NCBI GenBank assembly: GCA_016932295.1
Contig: JAFGDC010000456.1
Span: 1-5,884, forward strand
Length of the DNA: 5,884 nucleotides
DNA from: a candidate division CSSED10-310 bacterium
Lineage (GTDB): Bacteria; CSSED10-310; JAFGDC01
Reading direction: 5' to 3'
The position numbers were made by a program, and so were the translations under genes. Positions 1-5,884 of this stretch are shown here, piece after piece. The notes below the pieces were generated by a model. It was not told where the DNA came from and did no database searches. It saw only the letters and a program-made list of their open reading frames with translations. Position 1 is the stretch's first letter; every line of letters starts with the position of its first letter.

Positions 1-984
1 CACCTGTGCGGCGGGCGCCATGCCGTCGCCGGTGTCGTGTGTGCCGGGTGGATTCAGGAAGTCGTCACCGGTCAGGATGCCGCAGACATGTGTGCCATGG
101 GTGCCCGGATCGCCGTCATAATCGTTCGGATCGATCAGGGAATGGTATGCGATGACCTTGCGCTGCAACAGGTTTACCGTCTCGTCCGGAAGCCCCTGTG
201 TCGAATCCCAGAAGTAACACATGTCGATATCAACCCCGGTGTCCGCCAGTCCGACAATCTGACCTTCGCCATGGATTCCCTGATCGAAAATGGGTGTCGC
301 GAAACCGGCATCCGGGCCGCTCTGCATGAGCCAATAGGTGTAATCGTTGCACAATTCCCAATTCGGCGCATAATCGACCCAACGCACCTCGGCCAGTCTG
401 CATAACTCGACCAGCAGGTCATCCAGGACTATCGAGGGCGCCAGTAACAAGAATCGCATGCCATCATATTCGGCATGTGTGGACATCCGCACGCCATACG
501 TGTCCAGTATCCGCCGCACCGGTTTCACCGGCTCGTCCGGAAAACACCACAGCAGGATGGGAGTGAAACGTTCTCCCCGTCCGCCGGTCAGCAGCTCAGG
601 ATTCACCTTGAACGCCGGTTGGAAGGGTACGATCCTGCTCAGTCCGGCTATTCTGGCGCAGGCATCCGCCTGGGTTTTTGAAGCCTTTACCAGGTAGGCG
701 CCTTCCGGTACGTAGTCGATCACTTCCAGACCATTGTCCGCCAGGGTCTCGACCGTTCTGGCGGAAACCCGATCCGAGAATTGCACGATCCAGTACCTGA
801 CCCCCTTGAGTTCCTTGGTCGAGTACAGAAACCGCGGTGACAGGAGTTCATCCTGTGCCTCTCGGTTGGCTTCGTAACATCTCATCAGCAATGGTTTTTC
901 CGCTGTCTCGGCAGCGCCTGCCGCCATCGCCGCACACATACAGACCACCCCTGCCAGTGCAACGATTCCCCTGTGTCCAGACAT
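1..984 (-). CDS. Secreted subtilisin-like (S8, KP-43-like) serine protease, N-terminal part
   Basis: Open reading frame from ATG at 984 to the left edge with no stop: 328 residues, C-terminus missing. The start is fixed by an AGGAGG six bases upstream. Residues 1-25 look like a Sec signal peptide (HR, then a hydrophobic stretch IVALAGVVCMCAAMA, cleavage probably near GAA/ETA), so the product is exported; no proper lipobox is seen. Residues about 50-215 form a long prosegment that appears to hold two related units. The peptidase domain begins near 235: the segment GQIVGLADTG carries catalytic Asp248, and GTHGTHVCG carries catalytic His296. The Cys in DMCYF, the RKVIAY strand and GMAPAAQV resemble KP-43-type subtilases. 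The catalytic Ser would be encoded beyond the window. Seven Cys follow the signal peptide, so disulfides are possible. Peptide bond hydrolysis outside the cytoplasm is expected; substrate unknown. Family assignment is firm; the KP-43 subgroup is from memory of motifs. Confidence 0.93.
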   Translation of the reverse strand, partial: MSGHRGIVALAGVVCMCAAMAAGAAETAEKPLLMRCYEANREAQDELLSPRFLYSTKELKGVRYWIVQFSDRVSARTVETLADNGLEVIDYVPEGAYLVKASKTQADACARIAGLSRIVPFQPAFKVNPELLTGGRGERFTPILLWCFPDEPVKPVRRILDTYGVRMSTHAEYDGMRFLLLAPSIVLDDLLVELCRLAEVRWVDYAPNWELCNDYTYWLMQSGPDAGFATPIFDQGIHGEGQIVGLADTGVDIDMCYFWDSTQGLPDETVNLLQRKVIAYHSLIDPNDYDGDPGTHGTHVCGILTGDDFLNPPGTHDTGDGMAPAAQV

Positions 985-990
985 GTTTTT

Positions 991-996
991 CCTCCT
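991..996 (-). promoter_or_regulatory. Ribosome binding site of the S8 protease
   Basis: Read on the minus strand this is a full AGGAGG Shine-Dalgarno core, preceded by AAA and separated from the ATG at 984 by six bases (AAAAAC). It is the strongest translation signal in the window and decides the protease start. It also indicates a host with classical Shine-Dalgarno initiation. Confidence 0.85.
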
Positions 997-1024
997 TTTA
1001 TGCCGCGTTGAGTGCATCTCTTTT

Positions 1025-1052
1025 TCTATACTATCAACCTCGCAAAAGTAAA
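1025..1052 (-). promoter_or_regulatory. Possible sigma70-type promoter for the S8 protease
   Basis: On the minus strand TTTACT (1052-1047) and TATAGA (1030-1025) are spaced by 16 bases, in an AT-richer patch of an otherwise GC-rich intergenic region. It lies about 40 bases upstream of the protease ATG, giving a short leader that includes the AGGAGG. The -35 match is poor, and promoter consensus in this unknown host may differ. The assignment rests on position and base composition as much as on the hexamers. Confidence 0.35.
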
Positions 1053-1295
1053 GCGCGAGCGGATCGATGCCCGCCTGTCTTTCCTTGGCCGTCGGCTCGC
1101 GATGGCGACCGGTTGTCCCGCCCGGCCGTCAGCGGAACCGGCATGGAAACCTCGTGCAGATAACTCCGGATGTTTTTCCATGCCCCCGCGCGACAGTGGG
1201 TGTCCAGCGGCGCTCCATCGTGGCCGCACGCAGAAACGCGCGGCGAAAATCGGCCGGGACCTGGCGCCGCGACGGCTCCACCGGCGAAGCTTCAC

Positions 1296-1325
1296 TTGCC
1301 GGCCCTGGATCAGGAGCGCTACTAT
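1296..1325 (+). promoter_or_regulatory. Possible sigma70-type promoter for the radical SAM gene
   Basis: TTGCCG (1296-1301) and TACTAT (1320-1325) are separated by 18 bases; each matches the sigma70 consensus at four of six positions. The predicted RNA start near 1332 would give a leader of about 48 bases before the ATG at 1380. The match is modest and comes from visual inspection only. Confidence 0.3.
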
Positions 1326-1332
1326 TGGTGAA

Positions 1333-1350
1333 CCGGACAAGCTCGTCCGG
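1333..1350. promoter_or_regulatory. Perfect 6-bp inverted repeat just downstream of the candidate promoter
   Basis: CCGGAC (1333-1338) and GTCCGG (1345-1350) are perfect reverse complements around the six-base loop AAGCTC. It lies just after the predicted -10 box and 29 bases before the radical SAM ATG. It could be an operator half-site pair or a stem at the 5' end of the leader RNA. It is not a terminator because no T-run follows. A six-base GC-rich arm can arise by chance in such DNA, so the assignment is tentative. Confidence 0.25.
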
Positions 1351-1379
1351 CAGCGCGATCACTCGGAAACGGATATGCA

Positions 1380-2801
1380 ATGTCAGCCTTGAAAGCCTAC
1401 CTGCTCGTCCCTCCGTCCCAGGATCGCCGGGTACAGCGCCGGCATCCGGTGCGCGGCCTGCTGCCGCCTCTCGGCCTGCTCTATATCGCCGCTGTCCTCG
1501 AAGAGGAGGGCTGGGATGTCCGTTTCGTGGATGCCCAGTTGGACGGCCGCGATGTGCAGTCGGTCATCGATGATGTGGCGGCATGGTCACCACAGCTTTT
1601 CGGGCTGACCGTTTTGAGTCCGTTCGCCGCGCGCGCCGCCCGCATAGTGAATGGTGTCAAGGATCGTGCCGGCGATGTGTTCACGGTCATGGGCGGCGCT
1701 CACCCCACGGTGGCTCCCCATGACACGCTGCGGGCATGTCCCGGACTCGATGCCGTGGTGGTCGGCGAAGGTGAGGACGCGATCCGGTCGCTGGCCGCTC
1801 ACCTCGCCGGTGGACCGCGCCCGGAACCGCACACCGGCGTGCTGTTCCAGGGAGATGATTCGGCCGTCACCGTCGCTCAGATACATGAATTGGACAACCT
1901 GCCCATGCCGGCTTGGCATCACCTCGATTTTTCAGGGTACGCGCCGGAACCGTACGGCAACCGCCGGCTGCCCTCCATAAACCTGGTGGCTTCCCGAGGT
2001 TGCCTGTGGTCGCGCTGCACCTATTGCATCCGTGCCGGCGGGTTGCTGAGGGAGTACCGACAGCAGTCGGTGCGTCGCACCATGGAGATAATCGGCCGCC
2101 TGGTGGAACAGCACGGCGTTCGGGAACTGGTTTTTTACGATGAGGACCTGTTCGGTTCACCTCGCTGGTTGCATGAGTTCTGCGCGGCGCTCGACGCTTC
2201 CGGATTCGATTTGACCTGGACATGCCGCGCCCGCGCCGACAGCATCGACGAGGATCTTCTCGCCCAGGCAAAGAAAATCGGCCTGTTCAGTGTGTTCATC
2301 GGTTTCGAGTCGGGCGTGCAGGCATTGCTGGACCGCATTCACAAGGGCATCACCCTGGACCAGAGCCGCCGGGCCGCCGGACTGTGCGCGGCGCAGGGGG
2401 TCGAAACGGTTGGTTCCTTCATCCTGGCCCTGCCGGGGGAGACTCCCGCCGAAGGCCGCCGCACCATCTCCTTCGCCGCGAGCCTGGGTTGCACGTACGC
2501 AGCCTTTCAACCAGCCTATCCCGCCGAGGGAACGCCCTTCTACAAGGACTGCCTCGCGGCGGGATGGATCAGCGTGACGCGATACGATGACCGGCAGCGC
2601 GGCGCTAAATTCCTGCCGGCGGTGGGATATGTCCCCCGCGCCTATGGATCATCCGATGCCGTCCGTCGCATGATCCGCCGCGCCTACCGCGGCTTCTACC
2701 TGCGCCCCGCCTATTTCAGGGACCGCTTGCTGGACATAGGCTCATTGGCCGATGTGAAACGCATGGTTTCCGGTCTGGCTTTTATCCTTGGCCTCATCTG
2801 A
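1380..2801 (+). CDS. B12-binding-domain radical SAM protein
   Basis: Complete 473-residue protein. The frame is closed upstream by TGA at 1329, and ATG at 1380 is the only sensible start, with a weak GGA seven bases before it. Residues about 5-140 look like the Rossmann-type cobalamin-binding domain of BchE/HpnJ-like enzymes (LLPPLGLLYIAAVLEEEGWDV, VMGGAHPTVAP, VVVGEGEDAIRSL). The radical SAM barrel follows from about 198 to 400: C208, C213 and C216 are the Fe-S cluster cysteines, then YDEDLF at 253-258, GFESG at 308-312, SFILALPGET at 346-355 and PAEGTPFY. The tail (RRAYRGFYLRPAYF) is typical of this class. Such enzymes cleave S-adenosylmethionine and use cobalamin for methylations, cyclisations or other radical chemistry; substrate unknown. 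No membrane segment is evident, so it is probably cytoplasmic. The cluster motif spacing is CX4CX2C rather than the usual CX3CX2C. It converges on the glycosyltransferase gene across a tandem repeat. Confidence 0.93.
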   Translation: MSALKAYLLVPPSQDRRVQRRHPVRGLLPPLGLLYIAAVLEEEGWDVRFVDAQLDGRDVQSVIDDVAAWSPQLFGLTVLSPFAARAARIVNGVKDRAGDVFTVMGGAHPTVAPHDTLRACPGLDAVVVGEGEDAIRSLAAHLAGGPRPEPHTGVLFQGDDSAVTVAQIHELDNLPMPAWHHLDFSGYAPEPYGNRRLPSINLVASRGCLWSRCTYCIRAGGLLREYRQQSVRRTMEIIGRLVEQHGVRELVFYDEDLFGSPRWLHEFCAALDASGFDLTWTCRARADSIDEDLLAQAKKIGLFSVFIGFESGVQALLDRIHKGITLDQSRRAAGLCAAQGVETVGSFILALPGETPAEGRRTISFAASLGCTYAAFQPAYPAEGTPFYKDCLAAGWISVTRYDDRQRGAKFLPAVGYVPRAYGSSDAVRRMIRRAYRGFYLRPAYFRDRLLDIGSLADVKRMVSGLAFILGLI

Positions 2802-2867
2802 GAACCATCCACAAACCATCCACGAACCATCCACGAACCATCCACGAACCATCCACGAACCATCCAA
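2802..2867. repeat. Six-copy 11-bp tandem repeat between convergent genes
   Basis: The unit GAACCATCCAC occurs in six consecutive copies. Copies 1, 3, 4 and 5 are perfect, copy 2 begins with A instead of G, and copy 6 ends with A instead of C. The array starts on the base right after the radical SAM stop codon and ends eight bases before the last base of the convergent glycosyltransferase gene. One unit has five C, four A, one T and one G, so plus-strand RNA is C-rich, G-poor and cannot form a hairpin within a unit. There is no intrinsic terminator in the gap. The RNA composition resembles Rho-utilisation sites, so a role in terminating the radical SAM transcript is possible. Simple replication-slippage DNA without function is the alternative. 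Confidence 0.95.
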
Positions 2868-2875
2868 CAACAGTC

Positions 2876-5008
2876 TCAGGACAGGTAGCCTTTCTCCATC
2901 TTGACGTTTCTGGCCCGGGCCAGTTGCACCAGTACCTCGCGTGCCACCCTCTCCGCCGACGCATCAGGCAGGCTGACCACTTCGCTTCCGGGAAGCATGT
3001 TCCGGAGTCTGGCGGCGGCGCCGGGATGGGCCACCAGGAAGCGCATCCGCCGGGCCTGCACAGTGCTGAAAAAACGTTCCAGCCGAACCTGGCGGGTACC
3101 GGCCAGGAGATGAGGCAGAAGGGGATCGTCCAGCGGCACCACGACCGTTACAGGGGTATTCCCTGCATGGTATGCATAGAGCGCCATGGAGAGACCGTGG
3201 ATCACCGTTGTTGCTGGTTGCATTTGCTGGCAGACTGTCTTGAGACGATCATCGAAGGCTGTCGAGAACCGCCGGAGCGCCCGTGGTGGCAGTAATGCCA
3301 GTGGATGATAGCCGTCCGCCCGATTCGGCATGGGCAGTGCGGTGATTCGGTCAATCAGGTGAGCCGGCGCCTGCCATGCACCGTTCCTGATGAAGCCGGC
3401 GAGATGCGGGTCGAGTCGTTCCAATAGTGCATCCCACAATCGGGATTCCGCTCCACCGGTAACGCCGAACCTGTTGAGATCGTCGGTCAGGACGAGGATC
3501 GGCAGACGTTCCATCTGCTTCGCCGCCCGGTGTTCGTACGGCATCCGCGATTGCCGGAGTACGCTGCGGTCCGAATGCCGGCTGAGTGCCCGCATGATGC
3601 GTCGCGCTGACATGGCCGGACCGATCCGTCGCCAGGCGCCGAATGCGCCCAGTGCATAGTTGCGATCACCCGCGACGATGCGGCTGGCGACCTGGCGGGG
3701 GAATTTGAGCAGATGCCGCAGCACGAGATCACGGTCGCCGACATTTTTCCAAAAAAAGAGGTATTGATTCCTGACATGGAGCCGGGCCATGCGATCTCTA
3801 CCCTCACGCACGCCGATGGAAGCGTGGCCGCGGTGTCGCACGCCCTCGCCGGGAACATACCGCACCTGTCCTCCCAGCTTCCAGATACCGTATGAAAGGT
3901 CGATATCCTCCCAGGTATGTGGTTCATACAGTCGATCGAATCCTCCCAGCCGCCTGAACCATTCGCGTCTGACCAACAGGCACCCGCCGACGGCGTAAGC
4001 CGCCGGCAGTGGTATTTCGACCAGTCCGTCCAATCGGTTCTCCAGTTCGTTCCAGAAATACAGATGGTCTTCGAGTATTCCGCCCATGGTCAAACCCCAC
4101 TGCACTGTCTGGCCGTCACGGCTGTACAGTCGGGGTGCCGCGGCCACCGCGGATGAGCCACGAACCTCCGCCAGGAGGGACTCGATAGCGTGGGGTTCGA
4201 CTTCCATGTCGTTATTGAGGAACAGCAGGTATGAACCGGTGGAATGCTCGGCGCCCAGGTTGGCGGCCGCTATGAATCCCCGGTTTTCAACCGACGCCGC
4301 CACCGTCACCCAGAGGTGCCGGCGGCAGAGATCGAGGCTTTCGTCATCGCTGCCGTCATCGGCTACGACGACCTGAATGTCTCCTTCCGGGACGCCGGGT
4401 ACCGCGGCCAGGGAACGCAGGCAGGGTTCCAGCACTCCCAGTCGGGCGCCGTTCCAGTTGGGTATGATGATACTCAAGCCCGGCCGTTCCGGCGGAGTCG
4501 TGGCAAAACCGGAGACCGGTTCCGGCGGCGCCGCGCATGCGCGCAACTCCTCCCACAGAAGACGGCCTGCTATTCCCATCCAGAGAAACGGCAGTGCCGC
4601 CAGCAGCAGCGCATCCAGCAAGGTTGCCCGGAGCAGGCATCCGGCGGCTCGTGACCACCATGTGAACGGTTCGAACCCGCCGGCGCCGGTGACCACTATC
4701 CGTGGCCGGCGCGTGAACAGGAACGCCGCCGGCACGCTGAACAGCGACCGTTCTCCTATCAGCACCAGCAGATCCGGGGCCAGTTCATCGAGCAGCGCGG
4801 CGCGTCCGGTCCGGCGCGGACCGGTGATGCCGAAGGTCGCCACCTGGGGGAAGCCGGAGCGGCGCAGGGTGCGTTCCGTCTCGACCGTAGCCGCCGCGAT
4901 GATTTCGGCATCCGGATAGGCGGCCCGCAGCGCGCCCAGGCTTGCCCCGGCAAGATCCACCAGGTCATCCGCAATAACCACTATGCGCGCCGGTTGCTGG
5001 TTTTTCAT
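2876..5008 (-). CDS. Large family 2 glycosyltransferase with extra N- and C-terminal domains
   Basis: Complete 710-residue protein. Residues about 177-400 are a GT2 (GT-A fold) domain: LSIIIPNWNG at 178-187, VVADDGSDD at 214-222 for nucleotide binding, NRGFIAAANLG at 242-252, NND at 265-267 as the DXD-equivalent metal site, and WEDIDLS at 366-372 with the presumed catalytic acidic pair, then HRGHASIG. The closest type is the rhamnosyl-transferase-like GT2 group that transfers a sugar from a nucleotide donor to a glycan or lipid acceptor. Residues 1-115 look like a separate alpha/beta domain (IVVIADD, LLVLIGE, RIVVTGAGG), followed by a hydrophobic stretch at about 128-153 that may anchor the protein to the inner membrane. 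Residues about 502-710 form another alpha/beta region (ILVLTDD, FGVTGGAES) that may be a reduced GT-B-like domain. The start lies three bases after the upstream stop with no good ribosome site, so it is probably translated by coupling. Donor and acceptor are unknown. Confidence 0.93.
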   Translation of the reverse strand: MKNQQPARIVVIADDLVDLAGASLGALRAAYPDAEIIAAATVETERTLRRSGFPQVATFGITGPRRTGRAALLDELAPDLLVLIGERSLFSVPAAFLFTRRPRIVVTGAGGFEPFTWWSRAAGCLLRATLLDALLLAALPFLWMGIAGRLLWEELRACAAPPEPVSGFATTPPERPGLSIIIPNWNGARLGVLEPCLRSLAAVPGVPEGDIQVVVADDGSDDESLDLCRRHLWVTVAASVENRGFIAAANLGAEHSTGSYLLFLNNDMEVEPHAIESLLAEVRGSSAVAAAPRLYSRDGQTVQWGLTMGGILEDHLYFWNELENRLDGLVEIPLPAAYAVGGCLLVRREWFRRLGGFDRLYEPHTWEDIDLSYGIWKLGGQVRYVPGEGVRHRGHASIGVREGRDRMARLHVRNQYLFFWKNVGDRDLVLRHLLKFPRQVASRIVAGDRNYALGAFGAWRRIGPAMSARRIMRALSRHSDRSVLRQSRMPYEHRAAKQMERLPILVLTDDLNRFGVTGGAESRLWDALLERLDPHLAGFIRNGAWQAPAHLIDRITALPMPNRADGYHPLALLPPRALRRFSTAFDDRLKTVCQQMQPATTVIHGLSMALYAYHAGNTPVTVVVPLDDPLLPHLLAGTRQVRLERFFSTVQARRMRFLVAHPGAAARLRNMLPGSEVVSLPDASAERVAREVLVQLARARNVKMEKGYLS

Positions 5009-5011
5009 GTG

Positions 5012-5884
5012 TTACAGGTATCCCAGATCACTCAGGCGCCGTTCCAGTTCGCCGCCGGCAACGGGATCGAGCATCCCGGCATCCGGTGCCGGTGGTTCCA
5101 CCGCCATCGCGAGATGCTCCGGAATGATTCCCGGCGTGAACAATCCCCGGGCAATCCCGCCATCACTTTCGGTGCGCACCTGCAGGAGGTAGGCGAGGAT
5201 GGTGGGAGCGAGGTCGGCGAGGGTCAGCCCGGCGATGCGGCCTGGTTGGATATCCCGGCCCCAGGCGATGAACACGCCGAAGGAACGGTGCGTGCCGGTT
5301 CGCAGTCGCGCCGGTTCGATGATCGCCTCGGCGTGCCGGTCATCCGGTATGACCAGGTATCGCCGTGGCCGAAGCAGCAGGTGCGGCGCTCTTTCGACAT
5401 GGGGACCACGGTGCACTGCCTGCCTGGGCAGAATGGAATGAAAAATGGGGGTGCCGTCTGGCAGCGTCTCGGCCAGCAACTCGGCGCTCAAGCGCCGCCG
5501 CAGTTCCTCGCTCTCCCGTTCACCATGGATTGTGGCATAGGGCAGAGGATCGCAATTGAAGAATACTCCCAATTCGGTTTCTCCCGCTGCATAGGCGGCG
5601 CTCCGGGTCATGTCTATGCCGCGCGGTCTTCGTGCCGTCGGAGGTGACGATTCCGGGGAGAGGAGGGGATCGGCCCACCCGCTTGCGGTCCAGTCGAAAG
5701 ACCGTTTCGGACCCAGGCAGGTGCGCAGTATGATACGATCGCGATCCCGCCGCAGATTGCCGAGCAGGATCGATACATCCTGCCAGGGACGATCCCCGGC
5801 TCGGTGCTTGGGATCGACGAGTCGATCGAACACCTTGCGCGTATCGTTTTCACCTGCCACCTCGACGGTGAACCGCACGCCGTC
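5012..5884 (-). CDS. Alkaline phosphatase superfamily (type I phosphodiesterase-like) protein, C-terminal part
   Basis: The frame is open to the right edge; 290 residues and a TAA stop (5014-5012) are visible. A GTG at 5878 is not a believable start because the frame continues upstream as Asp-Gly and joins smoothly to the first strand. Residues about 1-75 (DGVRFTVEV, VDP, DVSILLG, RSFDWTASGWADP) resemble a small beta-sandwich, carbohydrate-binding-like module. Residues about 88-290 match the C-terminal section of alkaline-phosphatase-superfamily phosphohydrolases: SAAYAAGETELGVFFN, HRGPHVERAPHLLL, GTHRSFGVFIAWG with probable metal ligand His199, LADLAPTILAYLL, and a final RRLSDLGYL typical of these proteins. 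The nucleophile and the other metal ligands must lie outside the window. Such enzymes hydrolyse phosphate or sulfate esters, often on glycans or lipids. It is the first gene of a pair with the glycosyltransferase. Superfamily call good; substrate unknown. Confidence 0.82.
   Translation of the reverse strand, partial: DGVRFTVEVAGENDTRKVFDRLVDPKHRAGDRPWQDVSILLGNLRRDRDRIILRTCLGPKRSFDWTASGWADPLLSPESSPPTARRPRGIDMTRSAAYAAGETELGVFFNCDPLPYATIHGERESEELRRRLSAELLAETLPDGTPIFHSILPRQAVHRGPHVERAPHLLLRPRRYLVIPDDRHAEAIIEPARLRTGTHRSFGVFIAWGRDIQPGRIAGLTLADLAPTILAYLLQVRTESDGGIARGLFTPGIIPEHLAMAVEPPAPDAGMLDPVAGGELERRLSDLGYL

Larger units (their letters stand above)
985..1379. other. Divergent intergenic region between protease and radical SAM genes
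   Basis: This 395-base stretch separates two genes pointing away from each other and should hold both promoters. I see a candidate promoter near each end and a small inverted repeat near the radical SAM start. The middle (about 1055-1290) has several overlapping open frames on both strands. Their translations are Arg/Pro/Ser-rich low-quality sequence typical of GC-rich noise, without recognisable motifs or ribosome binding sites, so I call no gene there. No tRNA-like or riboswitch-like structure was recognised; a cobalamin riboswitch was considered because of the neighbouring B12-type enzyme, but no B12-box-like sequence was spotted. Confidence 0.6.

Noticed and set aside
37..697. Plus-strand open frames of up to about 120 residues
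   Set aside because: They lie antisense to the S8 protease, whose reading frame carries a signal peptide and catalytic motifs; the plus-strand translations show nothing recognisable.
933..942. Lipoprotein cleavage site in the protease signal peptide
   Set aside because: The cysteines at residues 15 and 17 are preceded by Val and Met, not by the small residue a lipobox needs.
1109..1141. Inverted repeat CCGGTT ... AACCGG
   Set aside because: The arms are only six bases with a 21-base loop and no conserved position relative to a promoter, so this is expected by chance in GC-rich DNA.
1026..1573. Overlapping open frames on both strands of the intergenic region, some running into the radical SAM gene
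   Set aside because: Their translations are Arg/Pro/Ser-rich without motifs, lack ribosome sites, and several overlap the clearly real radical SAM gene; they look like GC-rich chance frames.
2802..2867. CRISPR array
   Set aside because: The 11-bp units abut each other with no spacers and are far shorter than CRISPR repeats.
2802..2875. Intrinsic bidirectional terminator between the convergent genes
   Set aside because: No inverted repeat followed by a T-run is present on either strand in the gap; the sequence is a direct, not an inverted, repeat.
4377..4919. Plus-strand open frame of 180 residues
   Set aside because: It is antisense to the glycosyltransferase, is Ser/Arg-rich of low complexity and has no ribosome site or motif.
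5876..5878. GTG as start codon of the phosphohydrolase
   Set aside because: The frame stays open to the window edge, and the residues before it (Asp-Gly) fit the first strand of the beta-sandwich; the catalytic half must also lie upstream, so this is an internal Val.

Overview
The window is GC-rich bacterial DNA (by eye roughly 60% G+C or more) with strong third-position G/C use and one very clear AGGAGG ribosome binding site. It holds four protein genes, two of them cut by the window ends. No rRNA, tRNA, insertion sequence or CRISPR array was seen. The mix of an exported KP-43-like subtilase, a cobalamin-type radical SAM enzyme, a large family 2 glycosyltransferase and an alkaline-phosphatase-superfamily hydrolase would fit a Gram-negative or environmental lineage with a large genome, such as Deltaproteobacteria-like groups, Acidobacteria or Hydrogenedentes-like groups. 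Nothing here fixes the taxon, and this placement is inference only.

Layout: (1) 984 to 1, minus strand: N-terminal 328 residues of a secreted S8 serine protease, with signal peptide, long prosegment and catalytic Asp and His; the Ser lies beyond the left edge. (2) 985-1379: divergent intergenic region with a possible promoter for each neighbour and a small perfect inverted repeat. (3) 1380-2801, plus strand: complete B12-binding-domain radical SAM protein. (4) 2802-2867: six copies of an 11-bp unit that start on the base after the radical SAM stop codon and fill nearly the whole gap between two convergent genes. (5) 5008 to 2876, minus strand: complete 710-residue protein with a central GT2 glycosyltransferase domain flanked by two regions I cannot assign firmly. 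(6) 5884 to 5012, minus strand: C-terminal 290 residues of a phosphodiesterase/alkaline-phosphatase-like protein, carrying a beta-sandwich-like segment.

The hydrolase and the glycosyltransferase are separated by only three bases and are almost certainly one transcription unit whose promoter is outside the window. Together they suggest synthesis or trimming of a surface glycan or glycolipid. The radical SAM gene faces them convergently; whether it modifies a lipid or sugar of the same pathway is a guess from proximity. The protease is divergent from the radical SAM gene and has no visible functional tie to the rest. The most unusual items are the 11-bp tandem array, the CX4CX2C cluster motif of the radical SAM protein, the two-unit prosegment of the protease, and the unusual domain order of the hydrolase.
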